Positions 1-5,890 of a stretch of DNA of 5,890 nt are shown here, piece after piece. The stretch is taken from positions 1 through 5,890 of the forward strand of contig NQJG01000057.1 of NCBI GenBank assembly GCA_002256465.1. The letters run 5' to 3'. The translations under genes and the position numbers were made by a program. Every line of letters starts with the position of its first letter. The stretch's first letter is position 1. The DNA is from Methylococcaceae bacterium NSP1-1 (GTDB taxonomy: Bacteria > Pseudomonadota > Gammaproteobacteria > Methylococcales > Methylomonadaceae). The notes below the pieces were generated by a model. That model ran no database searches. It saw only the letters and a program-made list of their open reading frames with translations, and had not been told where the DNA came from.

Positions 1-75
1 GCCAAATTTGACAGAGACGTTTTCAAACAGGGGTTTAGCCCCAAATTGCATGGTGATGTTTGCTGTAGATATCAA
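1..75 (-). CDS. ybiT: ABC-F family ATPase, YbiT-type, N-terminal fragment (gene runs off the left edge)
   Basis: Read on the minus strand, positions 75 to 1 give 25 uninterrupted codons. They include [19 protein letters not shown], which closely matches from memory the start of E. coli YbiT (VTMQFGSKPLFENISVKFG). The other E. coli ABC-F proteins (EttA, Uup, YheS) begin quite differently. ABC-F proteins carry two ABC ATPase domains, lack membrane segments and act on ribosomes. Only the first strand of domain 1 is visible; the Walker A motif would lie just outside the window. The start is TTG at 75-73, preceded by GGAA (plus-strand TTCC 83-86) seven bases away. The first ATG is codon 9 and would remove part of the conserved N-terminus, so TTG is preferred. 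The gene is divergent from ssb. Family assignment is strong for such a short piece; the exact orthologue cannot be proven from 25 residues. Confidence 0.85.
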   Translation of the reverse strand, partial: MISTANITMQFGAKPLFENVSVKFG

Positions 76-111
76 GGTATTGTTCCGAAGGGTAAAAAAA
101 TATTTTCATCA

Positions 112-167
112 CGAAGGACAAGAAGGACATGAAGAAAAATTAATCTTCGTGTTTTTCTTGTCCTTCG
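112..167. repeat. Long imperfect hairpin built from GAAGGACA-type repeats
   Basis: Positions 112-124 (CGAAGGACAAGAA) are the exact reverse complement of 155-167. The pairing continues inward through 125-135 with 144-154 if G-T (G-U in RNA) pairs are allowed, giving about 24 paired positions around the 8-base loop 136-143. The left arm also has a 9-base direct periodicity (GAAGGACAA, GAAGGACAT, GAAGAAAAA). Neither side is directly followed by a T-run, so it does not look like a normal terminator. Similar GAAGGACA hairpin repeats occur many times in some bacterial genomes, and I infer this is one copy of such a family. It would lie in the 5' leader of the ABC-F gene if that transcript starts upstream of it. 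Confidence 0.8.
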
Positions 168-188
168 AGGCAGATATAAATGTTAAGT

Positions 189-206
189 GAGCCGGATATC
201 CGGCTC
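189..206. repeat. Perfect 18-bp palindrome
   Basis: The sequence GAGCCGGATATCCGGCTC is its own reverse complement with no spacer. It could be a binding site for a dimeric regulator, a cruciform or half of an RNA structure, but no known operator is recognised. It lies 114 bases upstream of the ABC-F start codon. Confidence 0.6.
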
Positions 207-426
207 GATATGGGCTGTCTGTTGGTCATCGCTGACCCAAATCTGGCCATCTTGCCGATTGATTTGTAATTGGACTATTTTATCAGATTTCAGCATCTGA
301 GTAGTTGGTCGCTAAGTTTCAAGGAGAAATTACCTGAGAAAAAATTTATCTAGAACTTGCATTTTGTAGCAGAGGCTTAGCTGTCATGGCCTCGACTTCA
401 GCATCTGTATTGTAAGTTTTTATTTA

Positions 427-454
427 TTCGCAGTGCTGCTGTTCAAAGTATAAT
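427..454 (+). promoter_or_regulatory. Candidate sigma-70 promoter, distal, for ssb
   Basis: A perfect TATAAT stands at 449-454, with TTCGCA (four of six matches to TTGACA) at 427-432 and a 16-base spacer. Transcription from here would give an ssb leader of about 190 bases. AT-rich DNA produces such matches by chance, so this is tentative. Confidence 0.3.
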
Positions 455-542
455 TGAAATATAAAGCCAAGGATTTATTTTTAAATCGGCAGGTGGACTG
501 GATTGAAAGGGATAAGTTTTAAAAGATATTAAAAAAATTCAC

Positions 543-571
543 TTGAGAGTTAGCCTTAATCTTGGGATAGT
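543..571 (+). promoter_or_regulatory. Candidate sigma-70 promoter, proximal, for ssb
   Basis: TTGAGA at 543-548 (five of six matches to the -35 consensus) is followed after exactly 17 bases by GATAGT at 566-571 (four of six matches to the -10 consensus). The predicted start near 578 leaves a leader of about 74 bases before the ssb ATG. The spacing is ideal but the -10 is weak. No LexA-type CTGT-N8-ACAG box was seen nearby. Confidence 0.35.
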
Positions 572-651
572 GTGCGAAAAGGCTTTAATAAAAATAAAAG
601 AAATTACGTTAACTTTATGTTCAGTAAACAGAATTAAATAGAGGAGAATAC

Positions 652-1143
652 ATGCTTAATAAAGTTACTTTGATTGGAAATCTTGGTGCAGACCCCGAGG
701 TTCGTTATATGCCGGCCGGTGATGCGGTTGCAAATATAACGTTAGCTACTTCTATGAGATGGAAAGATAAGCAAACAGGTGAAAGAAAGGAGTCTACTGA
801 ATGGCATAGGGTGGTGTTTTATAGGCGTTTAGCTGAAATAGCGGGGGAATACTTAAAAAAGGGCAGTCAGGTTTATATTGAAGGACATTTAAGAACGCGC
901 AAATGGCAAGATCAGAATGGACAAGACCGTTACACGACCGAAATTATTGCCGATGAAATGCACATGCTGGGAAGTCGCAGTGGCGGCACTACAAACTTTG
1001 GCGGTGATCAGCCTTCAGCAGGATATTCTGCGGCATCATCGAAACCTGCATACCAGTCTCAGCAGCCGCAGCAAAATAATTCCGGAACCATGCCCCCATC
1101 ACCTCCCGCTTATGATGATTTCGATGACGATATACCGTTTTGA
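652..1143 (+). CDS. ssb: Single-stranded DNA-binding protein SSB
   Basis: SSB binds exposed single-stranded DNA as a tetramer during replication, recombination and repair, and recruits partner proteins through its C-terminal tip. The 163-residue product has an N-terminal OB-fold (about 1-107) very like E. coli SSB: it opens [20 protein letters not shown] and contains TEWHRVVFY (49-57), KGSQVYIEG (70-78) and [17 protein letters not shown] (81-97). Trp37, Trp51 and Trp85 and Phe56 match E. coli DNA-stacking residues Trp40, Trp54, Trp88 and Phe60 in register, offset by three or four. A Gly/Ser/Gln/Pro-rich linker (about 108-152) leads to the acidic partner-binding tip DDFDDDIPF. The protein is slightly shorter than E. 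coli SSB (178), mostly in the linker. The ATG is set by GAGGAG at 641-646, five bases upstream. No terminator follows, so transcription may continue into the lipoprotein gene. Confidence 0.98.
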   Translation: MLNKVTLIGNLGADPEVRYMPAGDAVANITLATSMRWKDKQTGERKESTEWHRVVFYRRLAEIAGEYLKKGSQVYIEGHLRTRKWQDQNGQDRYTTEIIADEMHMLGSRSGGTTNFGGDQPSAGYSAASSKPAYQSQQPQQNNSGTMPPSPPAYDDFDDDIPF

Positions 1144-1332
1144 AAAAACATGTCTCACGTTTTAAGATCGGATGGATACTGTTTGTGTCCATATGTTGTC
1201 GGATCTCAAGGGCTGATCTAACCTGGGAGAAAGTCCACAATGTTTTTACAATCAAAAGGAATGGCAGTCATTTCAGCGGTAAATCCATTCGAGTAGACCA
1301 GTCATATGAAATCGAGCTATTTTCTATATTAC
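1144..1332. other. Gap between ssb and the lipoprotein gene, without a convincing gene
   Basis: This 189-bp stretch has a modest hairpin (1172-1179 pairing with 1185-1192, five-base loop, one G-T pair) not followed by T-residues, so it is not a normal terminator. It also has an 18-codon frame (1240-1296) with a GGAG site, discussed in the findings. A 67-codon frame from TTG at 1140 overlaps the ssb stop and runs into the lipoprotein gene. Its first residues look a little like a signal peptide, but it has no ribosome-binding site and uses several rare codons, so I do not call it. Confidence 0.55.
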
Positions 1333-2124
1333 ATGCTAATTAAACGACTTTTATTTATTTGTTCACTATCTTCATTCCTTGCCGGGTGTTCTGAATTTTT
1401 TGGTTCCCAGCCTCCTGCTCCTGTGTATGGAGGCGGAACAACCGTTTATAATAAAACGGCTCCTTCCTTGCCGAAGCCCATAACTTCTGAGCCGATAGGT
1501 CAAGGTTCTACCGAGATAGTGAAAACTAAACCATTAAAGGAGTTTGTTCCAAAAGCAACACCGATAGAAGAATTAAAGACTGAACCTTTAACGCCAGAAT
1601 CAGAGTATCAAGGACAAGAATCTTCGGCAACAGAACAAGAGGCTTCAACATCAGAACAAGGGTCCCCCTCACCAAATCAAGAGCCTTCACCAGCGAACTC
1701 AACTCAGGAACCAGAGGTCTCTGCACCAAAACAAGAGATTGTGGCTCCTCCACCGCCACCGCCTCCACCACCACCTTTTGAACCTTTAGAAACTTTTGCA
1801 CCTTTATCACCGGCTGTAAGTGCATTAGCTTCAGCGGCTAACCAAAACAGTAAATCGGGGAATATTGAATCGGCAACGACCACTATTGAACGCGCCATTA
1901 GAATAGAGCCTCGAAATGCGACTTTGTATTATAAATTGGCGTTGTTAAGGCTAAAACAGTCAAAACCCCGTTTGGCAGAAGATCTTGCAAAAAAAGCCGC
2001 GTTATTGGCTTCCAACGATACTCAACTAAAAAAGCACAGTTGGTTATTGGTTGCCAGAGCCCGAGAAGTTCAAGGTGACTTAAAAGGGGGCAAAGAAGCC
2101 AGAGCCAAGGCTAACAAGTTTTAA
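1333..2124 (+). CDS. Proline-rich lipoprotein with C-terminal TPR-like repeats
   Basis: From ATG 1333 the 263-residue product starts MLIKRLLFICSLSSFLAGC, a typical type II signal peptide with lipobox LAGC and acylated Cys19. Ser follows the Cys, which favours outer-membrane sorting. Residues 40-150 are a low-complexity linker rich in Pro, Glu, Gln, Ser and Thr, with four 7-residue units and ten consecutive prolines (139-148), a likely spacer through the periplasm. Residues about 161-262 form TPR-like helices; the stretch SGNIESATTTIERAIRIEPR followed by a K-L-A-L-L-R-L helix is characteristic. Similar small TPR lipoproteins of unknown function are common in Gammaproteobacteria. An in-frame ATG at 1306 would add nine residues before the signal peptide; neither start has a clear ribosome-binding site, and 1333 gives the more usual signal length. 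TPRs normally bind proteins, but no partner is evident here. Confidence 0.88.
   Translation: MLIKRLLFICSLSSFLAGCSEFFGSQPPAPVYGGGTTVYNKTAPSLPKPITSEPIGQGSTEIVKTKPLKEFVPKATPIEELKTEPLTPESEYQGQESSATEQEASTSEQGSPSPNQEPSPANSTQEPEVSAPKQEIVAPPPPPPPPPPFEPLETFAPLSPAVSALASAANQNSKSGNIESATTTIERAIRIEPRNATLYYKLALLRLKQSKPRLAEDLAKKAALLASNDTQLKKHSWLLVARAREVQGDLKGGKEARAKANKF
1615..1698 (+). repeat. Four tandem degenerate 21-bp units in the lipoprotein linker
   Basis: Units begin at 1615, 1636, 1657 and 1678, each starting CAAG, and encode QESSATE, QEASTSE, QGSPSPN and QEPSPAN. The array keeps the reading frame, so unit gain or loss would only change linker length. A ten-proline codon run follows at 1747-1776. 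Confidence 0.7.
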
Positions 2125-2186
2125 CTTCCCCTTCGCTATCCTCAAACAAGCTTATTAAATCAACACTACCCGAACCCCGGTGTCTA

Positions 2187-2195
2187 TGTGATAAT
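2187..2195 (+). promoter_or_regulatory. Candidate extended -10 promoter element for recA
   Basis: TGTGATAAT matches the extended -10 pattern TGnTATAAT with one mismatch. No good -35 lies 17 bases upstream, which extended -10 promoters can tolerate. The transcript would start near 2202, giving a leader of about 40 bases. A perfect TTGACA at 2211-2216 lies too close to the start codon to pair with a usable -10. Confidence 0.3.
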
Positions 2196-2242
2196 AATTA
2201 GCTTAGTTAGTTGACATTTTTCTAACCTACAAGGCATTGATA

Positions 2243-3274
2243 ATGGATGAGAACAAAAAGAAAGCACTAGGCGCAGCACTGATGCAGATAGAAAAGCAGT
2301 TTGGTAAAGGCTCGGTCATGCGTATGGGCGATGTGGCTGCTTCTCGTGATATCGATGTGGTGTCTACGGGTTCTTTGGGGTTGGATATTGCACTAGGTTG
2401 TGGTGGTTTGCCACGTGGACGTGTTGTTGAAATCTATGGCCCCGAGTCATCAGGTAAAACTACTTTGACATTGCAAGTCATTGCCGAAATGCAAAAACTC
2501 GGCGGTACTGCCGCTTTTGTTGATGCCGAACATGCTTTGGACCCTGGCTATGCCGAAAAAATCGGCGTTAATGTCGATGAATTGCTGGTTTCTCAGCCGG
2601 ATACCGGCGAACAGGCATTGGAAATTACCGATATGCTGGTGCGTTCGGGTGCTGTGGATGTGGTTGTGGTCGATTCAGTCGCGGCCTTAACGCCAAAAGC
2701 CGAAATTGAAGGTGATATGGGCGACTCCCACATGGGCCTGCAGGCCCGCTTGATGTCTCAGGCTTTAAGGAAATTAACGGGCAATATCAAACGCTCCAAT
2801 ACGCTGGTTATTTTTATTAACCAGATCAGGATGAAAATTGGTGTCATGTTTGGTAGTCCTGAAACCACAACCGGCGGTAACGCGCTTAAGTTTTATGCAT
2901 CGGTGCGTCTGGATATTCGACGCATTGGTTCGGTTAAAAAGGGTGAAGAAGTTATTGGTAATGAAACACGGGTAAAAGTTGTAAAAAACAAAGTTGCGCC
3001 GCCTTTTAGACAGGCCGAATTCGAGATTTTATACGGCGAAGGTATTTCCTTTATGGGCGAACTGGTTGATCTTGGTGTGAGTTACGGATTCATTCAAAAA
3101 GCGGGTTCCTGGTATAGCTACGGTGATGAAAAGATCGGCCAGGGCAAAGACAATGTAAAAGTCTTCCTGAAAGAACATCCTGAAAAAGCAAAAGAAATTG
3201 AAGCCAAAATTAGAGCAGAGGCATTTAAAAAGCCGTTGCCTATTATTGAACAGTCTGTGATTGATGAAGTGTAG
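2243..3274 (+). CDS. recA: Recombinase RecA
   Basis: RecA forms an ATP-dependent filament on single-stranded DNA, drives homologous strand exchange, and in SOS-competent bacteria triggers LexA self-cleavage. The 343-residue product has the full RecA core: N-terminal helix ([20 protein letters not shown]), Walker A GPESSGKT at 66-73, catalytic Glu96 in DAEHALD, Walker B region [10 protein letters not shown] (140-149), loop L1 near [10 protein letters not shown] (156-165) and loop L2 from Gln194 through [12 protein letters not shown]. Numbering nearly coincides with E. coli RecA. The C-terminus is about ten residues shorter and lacks a strongly acidic tail. I chose ATG 2243 because AAGG at 2231-2234 is eight bases upstream and the protein then begins MDENK; an in-frame TTG at 2237 adds only two residues and lies too near that site. 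recX follows after 26 bp with no terminator, indicating an operon. Confidence 0.99.
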   Translation: MDENKKKALGAALMQIEKQFGKGSVMRMGDVAASRDIDVVSTGSLGLDIALGCGGLPRGRVVEIYGPESSGKTTLTLQVIAEMQKLGGTAAFVDAEHALDPGYAEKIGVNVDELLVSQPDTGEQALEITDMLVRSGAVDVVVVDSVAALTPKAEIEGDMGDSHMGLQARLMSQALRKLTGNIKRSNTLVIFINQIRMKIGVMFGSPETTTGGNALKFYASVRLDIRRIGSVKKGEEVIGNETRVKVVKNKVAPPFRQAEFEILYGEGISFMGELVDLGVSYGFIQKAGSWYSYGDEKIGQGKDNVKVFLKEHPEKAKEIEAKIRAEAFKKPLPIIEQSVIDEV

Positions 3275-3300
3275 GGACCCGATTTACTTCATCCAATGAC

Positions 3301-3780
3301 ATGAGTGAGAATAAATATGCGATGAATTGTGTTTCTAAGGAAATCAAGGAATCCTGTCTTCGATTATTGGCGCGTAGGGAACATAGCCAAAAAGAATTGT
3401 TGAATAAATTACTGGTAAAAGGTTTGGCCAAGGATGACATTCTGGCGGTTATTGATGAATTGGCTCAACAAGGATGGCAGAGCGATTCAAGATACGCGGA
3501 AAGCTATACCCGGCACCGTATTCAAAAAGGTTATGGCCCTATCTTCATTGCTTATGAACTTCGGAAAAATGGCATTGATGCGGTTAATTTCGAAGACATT
3601 ATGCAGAAAATGGCGGATAGCTGGATGGAGCTTCTAGAGCAGGTTTATATCAAAAAATATGGCCATGATTTGCTCCTGGATCGTAATGAGTGGGCAAAAC
3701 GCAGCCGTTTTTTAATGCAGCGCGGGTTTTCAGGCACTATGATTAGTGCTTTATTTGATCATTTAAACATTAAATTGTAG
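3301..3780 (+). CDS. recX: Regulatory protein RecX
   Basis: RecX binds RecA filaments and limits RecA activity. The 159-residue product matches the family length (about 150-170) and is all helical, as expected for its repeated three-helix modules. Visible hallmarks are [11 protein letters not shown] (23-33), a downstream SDSRYAESY (61-69), the family signature KGYGP (76-80), and a C-terminal module with [10 protein letters not shown] (134-143). The start at 3301 lies 26 bp after recA and has no clear Shine-Dalgarno sequence, so translation may depend on ribosomes arriving from recA. A second in-frame ATG at 3322 is possible, since conservation starts only around residue 13. The stop codon overlaps the stem of a terminator. 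The position directly after recA is the usual one for recX and supports the assignment. Confidence 0.95.
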   Translation: MSENKYAMNCVSKEIKESCLRLLARREHSQKELLNKLLVKGLAKDDILAVIDELAQQGWQSDSRYAESYTRHRIQKGYGPIFIAYELRKNGIDAVNFEDIMQKMADSWMELLEQVYIKKYGHDLLLDRNEWAKRSRFLMQRGFSGTMISALFDHLNIKL

Positions 3781-3802
3781 GGTGCGTTTCAGGCACCCTT
3801 TT
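3779..3802 (+). terminator. Rho-independent terminator after recX
   Basis: AGGGTGC (3779-3785) pairs perfectly with GCACCCT (3793-3799) around a seven-base loop, and the sequence ends in TTTT (3799-3802). The stem begins inside the recX TAG stop codon. The T-run is short, so termination may be partial, which would allow read-through into alaS 16 bp downstream. Confidence 0.75.
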
Positions 3803-3818
3803 AAAATCACTTAATACC

Positions 3819-5890
3819 ATGAAAAAAATGACTAGCGCCGAATTGCGCACAGCCTTCCTGGAGTTTTTTCACCAGCGTGGGCATTCCATAGAGCCTTCAA
3901 GTTCACTGATACCGGTTAATGATCCGACCTTATTATTTACTAATGCAGGAATGGTTCAGTTCAAGGATGTTTTTTTAGGCAGGGAACAGCGTGCTTTCAA
4001 CAAAGCCGTGACCAGTCAACGCTGTGTAAGGGCGGGCGGCAAGCATAATGATCTGGAAAATGTTGGCTATACCGCAAGACATCATACCTTTTTTGAAATG
4101 CTGGGTAATTTCAGCTTTGGAGATTATTTCAAAAAAGATGCAATTCATTATGCCTGGGATTTTTTAACCAAAGAGCTGGAAATTCCTGCCGAGAAATTAT
4201 GGATCACGGTTTTTGAGGAAGATGCGGAAGCCGAAGATATCTGGCTGCATGATGTTGGCATCTCGCCAACACGATTCTCAAAAATAGGTGCGAAAGATAA
4301 TTTCTGGTCTATGGGCGATGTCGGACCTTGCGGACCTTGTACTGAAATATTCTACGATCACGGCGCTGACATTCCCGGTGGTCCTCCGGGTACGCCAGAA
4401 GAAGATGGCGACAGATATATTGAAGTCTGGAACCTGGTGTTCATGCAGTATGACCGCGACGTGGACGGCACCTTAACGCCGCTGCCAAAACCGTCTGTCG
4501 ATACGGGTATGGGGCTGGAGCGGATTAGTGCAGTCATGCAAGGCGTGCATAGCAATTATGAAATTGATTTGTTTCAAAAATTGCTAACAGCCGCTGCTAA
4601 ACTTGCTGGTACGGCCGATTTAAACCAAAGTTCGTTACGCGTGATCGCTGATCATATTCGTTCATGTGCATTTTTAATCACGGATGGTGTCTTGCCATCC
4701 AATGAGGGCAGGGGCTATGTATTGCGCCGGATTATCAGACGCGCCATTCGGCATGGCTATCGTTTGGGCATCCTCGATATCTTCTTCTATAAACTGGTAG
4801 CACCACTGGTTGAAGAGATGGGCGACGCTTTTCCCGAACTAAAAGGAGCGCAGGCACAAGTCGAACGGATATTAAAAAAAGAAGAAGAACGTTTTGCAGA
4901 AACCCTGGGGCAGGGCATGAAGATTCTGGAAGCTTGTGTCGCCAAAATGCAAGGCTCGGTGATCCCAGGTGAAACGGTATTCCAGCTTTATGATACATAC
5001 GGTTTTCCAGTCGATTTGACAGCTGATTTTGCGCGCGAAAATCATCTGACTATTGATCATGCCGGGTTTGAAATGGCCATGACGGCACAACGAAATAGAG
5101 CACGCTCCGCCAGTACCTTTAGTGCGGAATATAGTCAGGACATAAAACTGGATATTGAGACTGAATTTACCGGCTATGATCGCCTGAACGATCAGGTGCA
5201 TATCGTTGCACTGTATAGCCAAGGTCAGCCTGTAGAAATTTTGCAAGCGGGTGAAGAAGGCCTGGCGGTTTTAGATAAAACACCTTTTTATGCCGAGTCC
5301 GGCGGTCAAGTTGGCGATTGTGGGCGAATTTTAGCGTCGGGCGCTGTGTTTGAAGTTACTGATACCCAAAAGCAGGGCGGTAACCTGTTTATACATAAAG
5401 GTAAGTTGGTTTCGGGCACCTTAAGCAAAGGACAGCTGTGTGATGCACTGGTGAGCGCGGCTGACAGAAAAGCAACAGAGCTTAATCATTCGGCTACGCA
5501 TTTATTACACGCCGCCTTAAGGCATACTTTGGGGGATCATGTTACCCAAAAAGGCTCGCTGGTTAATGCCGAGCGATTGCGCTTTGATTTCTCACATTAT
5601 GAGCCGGTTACTTCTGATGAAATTTACACCCTTGAGCGGCTGGTTAATGAGCAGATTCGTTTGAATAATCCTGTTACTGCACAAATCATGGCCAAAGAAG
5701 ATGCTGTGAATGCCGGTGCAATGGCGTTATTTGGCGAAAAATACGGCGCTGAAGTCAGGGTTTTAAAAATCGGTGAATTTTCAACCGAGCTTTGCGGAGG
5801 TACGCATGTTGAGAGGGCAGGGGACATTGGCTGTTTTAAAATAATCAGTGAAACCGGTGTTGCCGCTGGCGTTAGACGTATTGAAGCCGT
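3819..5890 (+). CDS. alaS: Alanine--tRNA ligase AlaS, 3' end outside the window
   Basis: AlaS attaches alanine to tRNA-Ala in the cytoplasm and hydrolyses mischarged Ser- and Gly-tRNA-Ala. The frame is open from 3819 to the right edge: 690 codons plus two bases, against 876 residues in E. coli, so the C-terminal C-Ala oligomerisation region is mostly missing. Class II catalytic features are present: [12 protein letters not shown] (34-45), motif 2 with Arg87 and [14 protein letters not shown] (91-104), and motif 3 DTGMGLERI (228-236). The editing site is intact: His557 and His561 in HSATH, and Cys659 and His663 in CGGTH, matching E. coli His564, His568, Cys666 and His670 with a constant offset of seven. 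The start is uncertain: ATG 3819 (MKKMTSAEL) or ATG 3828 (MTSAEL), neither with a Shine-Dalgarno sequence. The gene follows the recX terminator by only 16 bp. Confidence 0.97.
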   Translation, partial: MKKMTSAELRTAFLEFFHQRGHSIEPSSSLIPVNDPTLLFTNAGMVQFKDVFLGREQRAFNKAVTSQRCVRAGGKHNDLENVGYTARHHTFFEMLGNFSFGDYFKKDAIHYAWDFLTKELEIPAEKLWITVFEEDAEAEDIWLHDVGISPTRFSKIGAKDNFWSMGDVGPCGPCTEIFYDHGADIPGGPPGTPEEDGDRYIEVWNLVFMQYDRDVDGTLTPLPKPSVDTGMGLERISAVMQGVHSNYEIDLFQKLLTAAAKLAGTADLNQSSLRVIADHIRSCAFLITDGVLPSNEGRGYVLRRIIRRAIRHGYRLGILDIFFYKLVAPLVEEMGDAFPELKGAQAQVERILKKEEERFAETLGQGMKILEACVAKMQGSVIPGETVFQLYDTYGFPVDLTADFARENHLTIDHAGFEMAMTAQRNRARSASTFSAEYSQDIKLDIETEFTGYDRLNDQVHIVALYSQGQPVEILQAGEEGLAVLDKTPFYAESGGQVGDCGRILASGAVFEVTDTQKQGGNLFIHKGKLVSGTLSKGQLCDALVSAADRKATELNHSATHLLHAALRHTLGDHVTQKGSLVNAERLRFDFSHYEPVTSDEIYTLERLVNEQIRLNNPVTAQIMAKEDAVNAGAMALFGEKYGAEVRVLKIGEFSTELCGGTHVERAGDIGCFKIISETGVAAGVRRIEA

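Larger units (their letters stand above)
76..651. other. Divergent intergenic region between the ABC-F gene and ssb
   Basis: No convincing gene lies in these 576 bases. The region is AT-rich, especially from 410 to 650. It contains a long hairpin repeat (112-167), a perfect 18-bp palindrome (189-206), a near-identical 14-bp direct repeat (286-299 and 394-407) and candidate ssb promoters. A plus-strand frame from 8 to 190 stays open only because it crosses the ABC-F antisense strand and the hairpin repeat. Short minus-strand frames (183-296 and 346-424) look slightly protein-like but have no ribosome-binding site and no recognised homologue. They may be gene remnants or chance. Confidence 0.7.

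Noticed and set aside
8..190. Plus-strand open frame of 60 codons from a TTG start
   Set aside because: It is antisense to the ABC-F N-terminus and then translates the hairpin repeat; it has no ribosome-binding site, and its HHEGQEGHEEK stretch is just the repeat read in frame.
346..424. Short protein-like minus-strand frame (TDAEVEAMTAKPLLQ) ending at 346
   Set aside because: It is closed by a stop just upstream, has no start signal and matches no family I know; may be a remnant but cannot be supported.
552..584. AGCCTT / AAGGCT inverted repeat before ssb
   Set aside because: Only six paired bases around a 21-base loop; expected by chance in this AT-rich leader.
1172..1192. Hairpin after ssb as a possible terminator
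   Set aside because: The eight-pair stem includes a G-T pair and is followed by ATGTTG rather than a T-run.
1140..1343. 67-codon frame starting TTG over the ssb stop, with a signal-peptide-like beginning
   Set aside because: It has no ribosome-binding site, several rare codons and no recognised family, and it overlaps the lipoprotein start; too weak to call.
1526..1898. Minus-strand frames with poly-Gly and Leu/Val-rich sequence
   Set aside because: These are antisense readings of the lipoprotein proline run and Glu/Gln/Ser-rich linker, not genes.
4735..5246. Overlapping minus-strand frames of 87 and 124 codons
   Set aside because: They lie antisense within alaS, whose conserved motifs are continuous across this stretch; they are shadows.

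Overview
This window looks like ordinary chromosomal core DNA from a gammaproteobacterium of moderate to low GC content. The order ssb - TPR lipoprotein - recA - recX - alaS, together with close similarity to enteric SSB, RecA, AlaS and YbiT, points to Gammaproteobacteria. A methanotroph-like member (Methylococcales) is my guess from general appearance only; nothing here proves it.

Layout. The left edge (1-75, minus strand) holds the first 25 codons of an ABC-F ATPase of the YbiT type, starting at a TTG codon. A 576-bp divergent intergenic region (76-651) follows. It contains a long imperfect hairpin made of short GAAGGACA-type repeats (112-167), a perfect 18-bp palindrome (189-206), and candidate promoters for ssb. 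The plus strand then carries ssb (652-1143), a 189-bp gap without a convincing gene, a proline-rich lipoprotein with C-terminal TPR-like helices (about 1333-2124), recA (2243-3274), recX (3301-3780), a terminator overlapping the recX stop (3779-3802), and alaS (3819 to the right edge). alaS is open at its 3' end, with about 690 codons visible.

Functional logic. SSB, RecA and RecX form a DNA recombination and repair set. SSB coats single-stranded DNA, RecA forms the recombinase filament, and RecX, 26 bp downstream and probably co-transcribed, restrains RecA. AlaS charges tRNA-Ala and proofreads mischarged tRNA. YbiT-type ABC-F proteins act on ribosomes. The lipoprotein is an outer-membrane protein of unknown job with no evident link to the repair genes.

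I found no sign of a new defence system, mobile element, CRISPR array or RNA gene. Points worth a second look are the hairpin repeat, the lack of an enterobacterial-type LexA box before recA, the terminator squeezed against alaS, the weak or missing ribosome-binding sites of several genes, and the repetitive linker of the lipoprotein.
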